Shown piece by piece: positions 38,401-49,470 of a stretch of 64,000 bases of DNA. The position numbers and the translations under genes were made by a program. Source of the DNA: Lates calcarifer (taxonomy: Eukaryota > Chordata > Actinopteri > Centropomidae). The notes below the pieces were generated by a model. The model saw only the letters and a program-made list of their open reading frames with translations. It was not told the DNA's origin and searched no databases. How positions within the stretch are numbered: position 1 is the first letter of the stretch; the number at the start of each line of letters is the position of its first letter. The stretch covers positions 8,164,601 through 8,228,600 of the forward strand of contig NC_066838.1 in the NCBI RefSeq assembly GCF_001640805.2, given 5' to 3'.

Positions 38401-40906
38401 TTTGTGGTGTTTTGAGTTTGGAGGTTATTAATGTTTTATTTTCATGCACGCTGAAGTGGAGCAGGGCAAAGAGATGCAGCGATGCATTAGGTATAACTCC
38501 CTGGTTTACTGGAAAGTTACGGACAAGCTCACCTTCACTCATCTCTAATTCACAATTCACAATTCCTCCATAGTTCCACTGAGATAGACCTGATGCCTCT
38601 GGGTTTAAGGCCTGGAAATGGGTGGATTTCATCCAAAATGACATAGATATGTTACAATCCTGTATATTGCCTGACAAAATAATCGCCATCTCAGAATCCT
38701 GTAAGTGATGAAAGGGGCTTAAAGGATAGCAGGTGAATTATGTCCTTGGTTGATAAAATAACACTTTCACAACGTGGATTCTCTCTGTTTGATGAGCATC
38801 AGCAGGTCTTGGTCCCTTTCATAGACCTTAATCTTATTTATGTAATACTTATCATTTTGACTTCAAATGTAGATCAATGGCCCTCAAGTCACTTAATCAT
38901 GGTATAAGTCCATTCATCCTAATAATTTCTTACATTGAAAGATAATTTTAGTTTTCTATAAAACACAGGAATGCCTGCCTGATATCAGAAGATTACGGCC
39001 AAATTTTCATGATGATTTCACTTTTTTAAAGGGTAACGATGTGGAAGAAGCAGCTCTCTGGACGTCTGTTAGTGGACAATTTGTTTAGCTGACATTTTGA
39101 TGGAAGTTACAATTCCCCAGGTGGAATACAGCCGGATGGCTGATACAAAAAATGAATTTTAATTTCAAAATAATATTTTCTGTTGCATCCAGGCAAAGAT
39201 CAAACTTTGAGGAGGAATCCTTGCAAACTTTTTGTAGCATAAATCTGCATTTAAGCACCTTTTCCTCACAGAGATTTTTGGGGAAAAGAAGATGTGCTTT
39301 TGAACACAGCAGGAAACATTATAATTAGGCACAGTGCTGGTGTCAGATTTTTCATGCGATTCTCATACTCGAGCGACAATCCTCAGTCGGCTAACTTGTG
39401 ACAAAAAAGTCAAAACCTACCTAGCTTGAATTTGGAAGATTGCTTTTATTTTTCTGCAGACTTATTAGTTATGGCTTTTGTGTTTTCAGCAGAACTGTAA
39501 TTAGCATGTCAGGACATGTGGATGTGCAAAAATTTGTAGCTGACCCCAGAGAAAGAGGAGGATTAGTCATTGATCTGGTCTGATGGTAAGTGGAGAGAGC
39601 TTGGTCCTAATTGCTTAAATGGGCATTTAACTTGAATTGTTGTTTTATTTTTTTTAATTCTGTGCCTCCAAATAGCTCCTTATATGGATGGATGAGTGAA
39701 AAAAGTTGGCCAAATTAGCTGGGCTGCAGCCACGAAGGGAAGCCAAATGAAGATATTTTACTGTGCACGTTTATGTGTCTGTGCCAGGTTTGCAGTGAGA
39801 ATTTAATGGCTGCTTGGGGCAAAAATGCCTCTGAAGGCTGATAAAATCGCAGTGAAGTTAAAAACTGTCAGGGTAAACAGGCACTAATACTTGTGAGTAC
39901 CATTTTTCATTTTAGCCTGTTACGTGTTTTGTTGAGTTGTCAAATATATATGTGTTTGAATGTCAGCGCTGTCCCCTGTGGGCCACCGAAGGGGATTCCT
40001 GTGAGCCTGTGACTCAGAGGGAAATGCTCTCATTGTGCCTGGCAGAGAAAACTGTAGTGATTTTTTTTTTCTTATCAGTCAAGTACACAGTCTGCAGGAG
40101 GCTAATGTGGCATCACACGCAAAACAGAGTGTCAACAAAAAAATAAAACAGCTTTGGTGCAGATGGATTGCTTGAAGGCAAAGAGCCATTTTCCAGCAAT
40201 GGGAACAAAGCATGGAATAAGTAGTTTATCATCCTTATAAAACGAAACAGGTACAAATTCAGTGTTTGCTGATATGATCAATAAAAACTGAATTAAACAA
40301 CTATGGAACAGACTTAAAGTGTATATAAACTAAAGTGTATGTAAACTAATTTCCTGAATAAGATTTGATATCCCAGTGTGTCTCTATGTGTGAGTGTGTC
40401 TGCAGTACAGTGTAGTATAGTACAGACTGAAAACATCAGGTGGTATTTTTAACACACGTACAGTATCTTCTACTATAGCAGTACTGTATGTTGTTATTTA
40501 TCTGGGAAGATGAAGTTACAATCCATGTAACTTCTTGTGTTTTTCCATTTGTTTTTGTAAATGAGATATAACTTTAGGGGAGGTAAAGGTGAGCGGTGTC
40601 CATGTGCCTTTCCAGTCTTTATGTTAAACTAAACTGAGCTTATCACCTTCTGACTCTAGCTTCATGTTTAATGAACAGATATGAAAGTGATGTCACATTT
40701 TTTCAGCTGGCTCTTGGCGAGAAAGCAAATAAGTGTAATTCCTAAACTGACGAACTGTTACGTGAATGTTACAGTTGGGTTTAGGTTAAGGGTTGAGGTT
40801 GTGATGGTTAAGGTTAGAGTGAGGGGGTGAGAGGGAATGCCATATGTCAAAGATGATCCTCACAAGTGCGTTTTTTGTATGTGCACTGAATTATAATGTG
40901 TATTTT

Positions 40907-40951
<45 letters not shown>

Positions 40952-40952
40952 T
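40907..40952. repeat. (GT)n(GA)n compound microsatellite
   Basis: GT run directly followed by a GA run, about 46 bp in total. Confidence 0.9.
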
Positions 40953-41019
40953 TGGGTCCTCCCCCTGCAGATTATCCCTGGTCTTTTCATAGATCCCTGT
41001 ATCATTTCAATGACAATGG

Positions 41020-41160
41020 GAGATCACCGTCAATTAGTGCTGCGTCTTCGTGTCGTGATCCAGAGGGTTGATAATAAAGCTGGCTTTTAACCCCAGAAGA
41101 CGAGGTGACGTGTAATCACTTCGCCCTAATACTGTATTTTAGCGGCAGCCTTGCAACACT
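41020..41160. promoter_or_regulatory. Candidate intronic regulatory element
   Basis: A CpG-retaining block with homeodomain-like words (CAATTAGTG, GTAATCAC, GCCCTAATAC) and a CRE-like half site GTGACGTG near 41104. It immediately follows the GT/GA microsatellite. This is compositional evidence only. Confidence 0.22.
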
Positions 41161-42699
41161 GTGATTACCTTCAAATCTATCTATATATATATATTTTTTT
41201 CCATCGTTTTCTTCTTCTGATTCCATTAAAACATTCCCTGATGATTTTCTGTGGGGAGTTTTCCTCCTCTGTCCCTTCATAATGCCGTTCTTCCCTGTGG
41301 CTGTTCATTTATTACGAATGGCTCTGGATTTTAGTGTGTGTGTGCATGTGTGAGTACATGTGTGTGTGGGTGTTAGAGGTCAGTGGGGAGTGAGGCTCCT
41401 CATAATCCGGTAATCAAACCAGCTGCCACCCAAGCCAACCCCCATCCCCCCATCCCTCGCTCCTTCTCTTTTCTCCATTTTTTTCTCCATTTATTCAGCT
41501 TTGAATTTTTCTTGTCTTTATGTTTCTGGCTGCATCTTGTTGTTTTTCATATTCTGACACGTTTACTTTCTCTTTCTCATTTGGTAACACCTTATGACAA
41601 AAGGAAACGACCAACAAATTGTGAATGAATGAATGAATGATTAGATTTTTGTTTAATCTTAAAACATCTACACTTCAAAACACTTATTTATACTATAGCA
41701 TTACCAAAGAAAAAGAAGCATCAATAATCAATCAATTATTTACGGCAATACCTAAGTAGTAATATTATTGATTTCCAATCTCTGAGTCACCACAATCTCC
41801 CTGTCTTTGTTCATCCCTTGTCAAAGGCCCTCCTTCTCTTTCTCATCCTCTTTTCCTTTTCTTCTTTTCCATTGTCCCCTTTTGCTATCTACAGTTTTTA
41901 ATGAACCTCCTCTCTCCTTCACCCTCCACCACCTCTCTGCTCCTCCATGTGTCAACATGCTCTTTCTCTCTCTTACCCCCACCCTCCATCCGTTGCTGCC
42001 ATGCTCCTCTCTCTCTCCTTCTTCCCCTTGTTCTTTCTTCTGTCCTCCACTTGCCTCGCTTTCTCTGCCTCAGCGTCGGTGCAGAAAATTGCCTCCTCAT
42101 GCCGGCGTGGTCGTGTGCACTTGTATTCTTTTATAGTTATTAGCCTGCTTGTTGCTCCAAATTGCCTTACAATATACAATGCAGCCTACCGCTGCACTGT
42201 GTTTGTATCCATTGTAGATGAAAAGAGTCCTGTATCTGTTGCTGAAACCAACATTTATGTTCCGTTTGTGAGTGATGTGACCTGCTGCGATTCATATAAA
42301 CTCATTTTGCAGCGACGGGGTGGAGAGACCCAGCGCTGTGTTTGAATTTGTAACCAGCTCTGGATGTGAGGAGACAGGCTGATGTGTGAATGACGTTTTC
42401 TACATGAGAAACCTCAGTTATACCTCTCCATTTTCTTCCTTCCCTCCCTCTCTTTTTTTCTTTCTCTGTGGTGTGTTCAATCACATGCTCATTTCTTTCC
42501 TACTATAACACACAACGCAGCATCTTTGCCAGCAATGGTGAAGTAGATCTCAGAAAATACCATGTTTTTTTAATATCACAAACCTCCTATCAACCACATT
42601 TGAAGCCTGCCATGAGCTTCCACTGGGGAATTGGCTGTGTGCATACAATGACTGAATATACTGGCAGAGCAAGACTAAGTCTACAGCTACGCTAACAGC

Positions 42700-43000
42700 T
42701 CTGTGAGACATGGTTTCCATCCAATAGTTGTTAGAGATATTTTGAACTGGACCAAAATGGTGGATCAACCAACTCTCAGACCAACATTGCCGTCTTTATA
42801 GCCATGCCCTTAGCTTGTTAGAAAAACCTTAGGAATGAGTCATTGAATGGTTTGATGAGTATGAAAATGACAAGTCACCAGATCTCAATCCAAGTGAACA
42901 CCTATGGGAGACTTTGGACTGCTAAGTTAAACATCTGTTCCGGTGGTACACGATGACCAAACACCTTACTAAAACGCTTTCTGTTGGTTTTTCCTTTCAT
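42700..43000 (+). mobile_element. Decayed Tc1/mariner-like transposase fragment
   Basis: At 42875-42910 the + strand encodes S-P-D-L-N-P-S-E-H-L-W-E, the signature around the last catalytic acidic residue of Tc1-family DDE transposases. It is followed by an in-frame stop within four codons. The preceding sequence (accaactctcagaccaaca) matches a frequent teleost repeat as I remember it. It is frameshifted and truncated, so inactive. Confidence 0.65.
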
Positions 43001-43852
43001 TTGTCACTGAAACTGGAAACTTAACACACTGCAGATTTTTTCATACTTTGTGTAAAATCCGGCAAGAGCAAACTTCCTTTCCATTAGATTATTTGAATAT
43101 CCGAGCACTGGCAGTTTGAGTCGCCCCCCTCTCACTCCATTTAAATAACTCACTGAATTATAGCTTTACTTTTGACAACTCTAACTGCAGATTTGACAGA
43201 GAATAGACTGGTGTGTGTGTAAGTGTGTGCTTTGGTGTTGTTCTCCTGAGGTGGCCTCTGGCAGTGTTTTGACTTTTAATAGCCTCCAACATGAATTTGC
43301 TCACTTCAGTGGCAGAATAAGTCCTTTTAAACTTAAAGGCAGCATTGTTACATTCTTTGTCATGAATGTGAAGCAGTTTTGTTAACAATCCTGTTTTTTT
43401 TTCTTCTTCCATCTATTTTGTCTTGTATTTGTATGTGTAGGTGTGAATGTACATAATGTGTGATACCACGTGTAGTGAGATAGAGTCCTGTATATATGCT
43501 GTCTAATCTGCATATCTCATGGCATAGCTCTGACCTCCTCACCTTTTCTCTTTCTCATCCTCTCTGGCTTACATTCATTTATCTCTGTCTCTTTATCTCC
43601 TCCTCTCTCTCTCCACAGTTTATTCCTCCCGTCCCTGACCCTTCTCCCTTGTGCCTTCCCCCTTCATTGATCTCTCTTTTCTTACTCTTTCTCCTGTTCT
43701 CACCTATATGTCACTCTTAGTCATCTTCCAACCCTCTCAATCTTTTTTCTTCCTTTAACTCCCACTCCTTCACCTCCTCATCTAACGCTTTTGTCCACTT
43801 TGGTACATCTGTTCATTTACCTAACCATTATCCTCTCTGCTCTCTTCCTCAG

Positions 43853-44196
43853 ATGGAGTCCACAGCATTTCAGCCCAGTGCGTTCTCCGTGTCCTCATCA
43901 TCACAGAGGACATGCTGGGAAGCAGTGTCACTGTCCGCCTCCAGAACATGTCCCAGGAGCACTTCTTGTCACCACTGCTGGGTAACTTCCTGGAGGGAGT
44001 GTCTGCGGTGCTCTCAGTGCCCGTCGAGGACGTTTTCATCTTCAACATCCAGCCAGACCTGGATGCGGCGCCGGGAGGGATCCTGAATGTCAGCTTCTCT
44101 GCTGCGCTGCCTGGCGGGCACTTCTTCCCTTCTGAAGCCCTGGAGGAACAGCTGTACCTGAACAGGCTGAAGCTGACGTCACTGACTCAGATGGAG
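43853..44196 (+). CDS. celsr3: Celsr3 exon 2
   Basis: The acceptor CTTCCTCAG lies directly before 43853. With the single G carried over from exon 1, the frame reads DGVHSISAQCVLRVLIITED, the conserved end of cadherin repeat 9 in CELSR proteins. It continues with V-R-L-Q-N-M, F-L-S-P-L-L-G, E-D-V-F-I-F-N-I-Q and L-N-V-S-F-S-A, the membrane-proximal segment before the EGF modules. The donor is ATGGAG|GTTAGT. The exon is 344 bp, phase 1 to phase 0. L-E-E-Q-L-Y-L-N-R near the end matches the family. The wording (EDVFIFNIQ) is closest to CELSR3. Splice phase and conserved sequence agree on both boundaries. Confidence 0.95.
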
Positions 44197-46057
44197 GTTA
44201 GTCGCACACACAGGAATCACACTCTTAAATACTTAGAGTTGGTGCATGTAACTTATCCAAGACAGACACACACAGTATACAGCACAAAGTGAGAAAGTGT
44301 GAATATATTAAAATGCATATGTATCACATTTAAAGGCTTAATAAATGAGAGGGGAAACAATGGTACAATGAAGCACTTTACATCCAATCAAGCTCTGTGG
44401 CTTGTTTGAAAATGCCGAGCAGGCCCAGCTGATTCTGATTTTGTATCAAGATGGAAGAGGAAAAGATCTAAGTGACTTTGAAAGAGGGTTCATTGTTTGG
44501 GCACAGATGGCAGGAGCTTCAGTCACAAAGACTGCTCAACAATGACTAAAGTGAGCTCTGCATTTAGATCTATGGAAAAGACATCAGTAAATAGGGTTGG
44601 AAATTGTGGTCAAAAGTGCCCACTTGATGTTTGTGATGCTCATGCATTAGTATGATATGAGCAGACTGTTTCGGTATGGTACTGGCATTGGTTTACAGAG
44701 ATGTGGAAAGAGATATGGTCAGACGAGTCATCCTTCAGGTGAGGTACACCAAAAGAGTGGTACAGGCCTAAATGCTTGACTCCTACAGTGAAAGGATGTG
44801 GTGGCTCTGTTAGGCTGTGGGGGGCATCTTGCTGGCATGGTTTGGATTTACTTGTCCTCTTAAATTTTCAAAATCTTTTTATATTCTTTAGAGTCATGGT
44901 GTCAGAAAATTTGTATTCATTTGCATATGGACACATGGACACATGACCAAACCTGAGACACTCTTCAAATAAGTGGGTTTATGGGAAAAGACAGTGAAGT
45001 GCCTATGTGGTCATGCACACATATACCACAGCTGGAAATCAGAGTTACATGTAAAAATACAGGCGAAGCAGAAGTAAGCAGATGCACTGTGCAAGCATAC
45101 ATGCATCTCAAGACAATCACCTGAGCATATTGCATGTGAACTGATAATAATACAATACAGATGCTATGGCAGCACAGCCGTATGGCTTTATGCAACAATA
45201 GACTGATATGACCACTATATGTTCTCATGCATTAAATTGCACACACCTGGACACAGCATGCACATTGGTAACAATGTGCACAGCATTTCTTCACATGCAT
45301 ACAAGGAGGAGATGTCTCGATAGAAGAGATCAGCTGACCTGAAGGGAGAAAAGATTTATGAAGGGTCAAGGGAGACGGCAGCAGTGTCAAGAGATACATA
45401 GTTTAAAGCTGAATGTATACGACCTTGTCTCAACAGGCACTGTAACACAAACACATGAACACGTGAACAGAAGCTGTATTCTCCTACTGTCAAAGAAGAC
45501 ACAATCTTGCAAATACATCTGAGTCAGTGGCCTTGACAGCAAACAGTAACTGTATAATATTCCCTGTTTTAGCAAAAAGGGAGCAGAAAAAAGGCCAATA
45601 GCAATAGGGATATATACACCACTTTTTTTTTTTTAAGGCAAACCATTTATTTAAAGTATCAAGGCAAAGACCTGATAAGTTTCTGACCTGAGGAGAACAA
45701 AACTTAAGGCAAAAGTGCTTTAATCAAGATACTGTTGAGACTGTAAATAAATATTATGAATTCCAAAAAAAAAAAAAAAGAAAAAACATTGCTTAAAATG
45801 GAATCAAGGATTTTTCCTTATTTGGTCCAGACTGCAGTGTCCCCACAGCTGTACTGACTGACTGATAACTGATTGAGGGAAAGGAGCATATTTGCATTTT
45901 TGTATTGATACTTTTGATGAAAGGCCTTTTGCATGTTTCACTTTTCAGAAAGTCCAATGAAAGCTGGTGTAACAGAAGCTAATCTGAGTTAGGATGAACT
46001 GGGGATATTCTTCACAATGACCATTTAATTTCCCCCTTCCGTCTCCTGTCACTCCAG
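44197..46057 (+). other. celsr3: celsr3 intron 2 (1861 bp)
   Basis: GTTAGT donor, CACTCCAG acceptor, phase 0. It contains the dead Tc1-like element described separately. Poly-T (45623-45634) and poly-A (45766-45779) runs lie downstream of it. No other feature is seen. Confidence 0.9.
44360..44870 (+). mobile_element. Decayed Tc1-like DNA transposon
   Basis: From 44462 the frame reads K-D-L-S-D-F-E-R-G-F-I-V and then G-A-S-V-T-K-T-A-Q-Q before a stop at about 44543. This is the N-terminal helix-turn-helix of Tc1-like transposases. About 150-250 bp later, W-S-D-E-S (catalytic Asp region) and C-L-T-P-T-V-K with G-G-S-V-R-L-W-G-A-S-C-W-H-G-L appear in order in shifting frames. The linker and the C-terminus are lost, and no clear terminal inverted repeats remain. 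It is inactive. Confidence 0.8.
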
Positions 46058-46346
46058 GTGCTCCCATTTGACGACAATGTGTGTCTGCGCGAGCCGTGCC
46101 AGAACTACATGAAGTGCATCTCGGTGCTACGTTTCAACAGCTCCGCCCCTTTCATCTCCTCGCCCTCCATCCTCTTCCGGCCCATCCATCCCATCGCGGG
46201 CCTACGCTGCCGCTGCCCGGTGGGCTTCACGGGTGATTACTGTGAGACGGAGATCAACCTGTGTTACTCCAACCCCTGCCTGAACGGAGGGGTGTGCGCC
46301 CGCAGAGAGGGAGGCTACACCTGTATCTGCCGTGAAGACTACACTG
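46058..46346 (+). CDS. celsr3: Celsr3 exon 3 (first EGF-like modules)
   Basis: The acceptor ACTCCAG precedes GTG CTC CCA. The frame reads [14 protein letters not shown] and then [12 protein letters not shown], the start of the first EGF-like module. That module ends [16 protein letters not shown] second EGF module follows: [12 protein letters not shown], then G-G-Y-T-C-I-C, and it is cut by the donor CTG|GTGAGT. The exon is 289 bp, phase 0 to phase 1. The next exon should supply the closing Cys of this EGF and the next module. The conserved CELSR sequence matches along the whole length. Confidence 0.96.
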
Positions 46347-47607
46347 GTGAGTCGGGAGGGGAGTGTGTGCTCTACTGAGGGAAACGTGAATGTTTTTATG
46401 CTGCTGGGGCAAATATGAGGTGGTGTAAAATCTCACCAATTTAACCGATTTTGTTGGTTCTTTGTGGGTTGTCATAAGGCCCTGAATTCGATGTGTGTGT
46501 TTTTGCACTCACAGGAAGATAAACAAGTAAGAGCTGATGTGTGTGTGTGTGTGGTAGTGATGGTGGTATATATGTTGATTGTAAATTGTAGTGAAGAATA
46601 AACCGAACTTAATTAGTTCATCTTCTACATGAGGCTGTTTTAACATCAAATAAAATATTTTTGAAAATATTTCAAGCAAATGAATTATTGCAAATGCCCT
46701 TAAATTAATAGAAATCAACTGCATCTAACTGTCTAATGTAATTGCTGTTGATCACTCTAGTTAGCCATCTGTAGCACATATACATATTTGTCTTGCAGTT
46801 ACTATCATGTTACTGGTTCAACTGGTTGACCTTTCCATTGCACCTGCTGTAATGAAGAAAAGGTCAAATTAGGATGTGAGGACTTTCCTGTTAACAGGCC
46901 CTTCATTAGAAAGATTTTCATCTTCAGTGGAATACTTAGTAAATATCATGTAGGTTAAGATGTCAGCTCGTGGCAGTCAGAAAAGCCAAGCTAAGCAATG
47001 CAGCTTACACTTTCACAAAGCTATTACAGGAGCTAGCTAGACTATTATTTAAATCAACTTAAGAATGAGCACAATGCTGTCATTAATTATAAAACAAATG
47101 TAGTTTGTTCTCTGTTAAACAGACCTCCTTGAATTATTACTTTCAAATTGAGTGAAACATTCAGATCCTGGATGTGGTTCAGAATCACATTTTAATGGAA
47201 AATTAATCATTTTCTATGATTTTGTGCAAATTAAAACACAATTGATATCTTTGGAAACTTTGAAACCCTCTAAATGAAATAATGTAGGTATTAAATTTGA
47301 ATTTATATGATGCACATATGTTTGTACTAATTGGCCCATTGATAGGCTAAGGACTAGAGGCATAAATTAATATTCTTTGACAGCTCTATATTATTTGTGT
47401 ATTTGTGCATTTGTTGTGCCTTGTGTAGTCATTAACTTTACCTTGGTAGACTAAAACTGACTGTACTATTTTGTTCTTGCCCCACACTGATTTGTTTTTT
47501 GATCTGGTCTGTTTTCATTCTTTTATTGTTTTGAGCCGAACAACATGAAAACACACACTCTGCCTCCTGGGAGAGCTTCCTCCTCCTCAGCCCTCTACCT
47601 GATAGTG

Positions 47608-47610
<3 letters not shown>

Positions 47611-47647
<37 letters not shown>

Positions 47648-47676
47648 ACACACACACACACATACACACACACACT
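47611..47676. repeat. (CA)n microsatellite
   Basis: CA run with two single TA interruptions. A shorter CA run follows at about 47758-47774. Confidence 0.9.
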
Positions 47677-47916
47677 GACACCACCACAGCAACCATAAAC
47701 CCCTCACTCTTCTTTGCTGTCACCAGATGCATTTGTTTCTCTCTCACACACTCTAACACACACACACACACACACTTCATTCTATCCTACCTTTCCCAAT
47801 ACACCAGGCTCATTTCAGACTGTCTCCCTCTCTCTCCTGCACTTTCATACAGCTGTATTGCTTCAGTCTTCGAGCCATTGAGTTGATGTAGGAGAGGATA
47901 GTCGCAATGAATGTCA

Positions 47917-47926
47917 GCGCGCGCGC

Positions 47927-47987
<61 letters not shown>
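47917..47987. repeat. (GC)n(GT)n alternating purine-pyrimidine tract
   Basis: About 13 bp of GC dinucleotides runs directly into about 58 bp of GT dinucleotides, giving roughly 71 bp of strict purine-pyrimidine alternation. Such sequence is prone to left-handed (Z) DNA. Confidence 0.9.
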
Positions 47988-47989
<2 letters not shown>

Positions 47990-48054
47990 AGCGTCAGGGG
48001 GATATTTCACATTGCCTTTTATTTCAAATCAAAAGAGAGCAGAGGGAGTGAAGC

Positions 48055-48360
48055 AACACTTTTCTTTCAAGAGAGAGATGGAGTGTTTTCCAAACTCCCA
48101 CTGAGGCAGACACAAAGAGAGATAAAGAGAAGGAGAGGGAAAAATGAGCAAAGGAGAGATAAGAGGTAGAAAGAAACAGAGAGTGAGTGGGAGGGAGGGA
48201 GGGAGAAAGACAGAGAATAGGGCATGACAGAAGGAAAGTGAAAGAGAGATGGAGGGAGTCAGTAAAGTCTGAGAAATGGAGAGAAAGATGAAAATAGGGA
48301 GATACGGAAGATGTGAACAGGAAGAGGAAATAAAATCTTGAAAAGGAAGAAAGAGATAAC
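48055..48360. repeat. Polypurine tract
   Basis: About 300 bp strongly enriched in A and G on the + strand (GAGAGA, GGAGGGA, AAAGAGA words). The opposite strand gives Ser/Leu/Phe-rich frames of up to 130 codons that are artefacts of this composition. Confidence 0.7.
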
Positions 48361-48688
48361 AGAGAATTCCACACACACTGTTGGATTTGGGTGATTGTGG
48401 TAAAGTCTTTGGTCACCAGTCTAACACAGTGGTTCTAGATTGCATTGTGCAACACGCCCAACAATTACTGGAATGGATTTTTGCCGACTAAAGATTGGCT
48501 CAGTCAAAATCCTGACAGTCTGAAATTTAGGACTGAATTAGCATGATGTTATTGCTGCTACAGCCCATGTCTACAAACCAACCAATCACAGTGTGGCATG
48601 GAATCTCTCAGGCTGCTGGACCATTGTAAGATCCATTAAAGGTGAAAAAAAAAACAACAAAAAATATGTGCCAGTGCTCTGGGTAAAG

Positions 48689-48722
<34 letters not shown>

Positions 48723-48904
48723 TTCTTTTCCTTTTTTTGTCCACATCGTAGCGCTCATCCCACATTTGTTGCACATTCGGATATACCTAAAAATAGGCAT
48801 CACAGAGTCTGACAGATTGTGACAAAGAATGGACCCATTTCACACAGTGTGACATGCAATGAACCTGCAAGATCCCTGTTATCACAGGGTGCGTAGGGGC
48901 CCTA

Positions 48905-49250
48905 AGGCTAAAGACAGAGAGAACGGGAAAACAGATAACTGATATTAGGAGACAAAACGGAGAACACAAGTGAGTGGGGGAGAATGAGAGGGACAGAAAA
49001 AATGAGACAGGAAAAAGTGGACGCTGAGAAGAGGGGGGTCGGGGAAAGAGAAAACAGTAGAACATGAGAGATGAAGGAAAGGATGGAGAAGAGATGGGTA
49101 TGACAGCAATATGAGAGACGAGGGAGACGGATGAATTCAGAGGGAATAACATGGAAGGAGGCTGCAGGGGGAAAATGGGGTGAGAGACATCCAAGAGAAT
49201 TGAGAGGGAGAGAGACGGATGGAGGATGAGAGGTGAGGGGCACAGCGAGG
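48905..49250. repeat. Polypurine tract
   Basis: A second purine-rich block on the + strand. It ends just before the minus-strand exon-like segment at 49255-49334, where it would act as downstream pyrimidine-rich sequence. Confidence 0.65.
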
Positions 49251-49254
49251 GGAA

Positions 49255-49334
49255 TCAGATGGGTTCTAGGTAGTCGCTGTTGAGCACTTCCTGCGTGGGC
49301 GTCGGGTGTTGTGGTGTCTTGTCAATGCCCGGGG
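49255..49334 (-). other. Exon-like segment on the minus strand, unidentified
   Basis: Read on the minus strand, a long pyrimidine tract (ctcctcctcctcttcctccc) leads to ACTAG and then an open frame: PGIDKTPQHPTPTQE, VLNSDYLEPI and a TGA stop (49255-49257). It looks like a terminal coding exon with a good acceptor, and its composition is richer in CpG than its surroundings. I do not recognise the protein. It would be a gene nested in intron 3 on the opposite strand, or chance. No upstream exon or polyadenylation site could be tied to it. Confidence 0.2.
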
Positions 49335-49426
49335 CTAGTGGGAGGAAGAGGAGGAGGAGGAGAACGAATAAACAGGGACGAATTGATTCTGCAACACATA
49401 GAAATCTCCAGACGTCTCCCGACCAA

Positions 49427-49470
49427 GTTTGCTCTCTCTCTCTCATTCTTTTTTTTTTTTTTTTTTTTTC
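49427..49470. repeat. (CT)n followed by poly-T
   Basis: A short CT run, CATTC, then about 21 T residues. Confidence 0.85.

Larger units (their letters stand above)
25869..43852 (+). other. celsr3: celsr3 intron 1 (about 18 kb)
   Basis: It begins GTAAGG after exon 1 and ends in a pyrimidine tract plus CTTCCTCAG before exon 2, phase 1. A (GT)n run starts 32 bp inside it (25901-25930). Contents: GAGT/GAAT-type degenerate repeat 27506-28320, (GT)n 28318-28366, pyrimidine tracts 28511-29110, 29390-29540 and 41805-42070, (AC)n 29641-29703, an inverted-repeat element around 34500-34900, CpG-rich candidate regulatory blocks near 38.1 and 41.05 kb, a GT/GA microsatellite 40907-40952 and a decayed Tc1-like segment at 42700-43000. 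No other coding exon is recognised. Confidence 0.85.

Noticed and set aside
41883..42100. Arg/Glu-rich minus-strand ORF
   Set aside because: Antisense of a pyrimidine-rich tract. Composition artefact.
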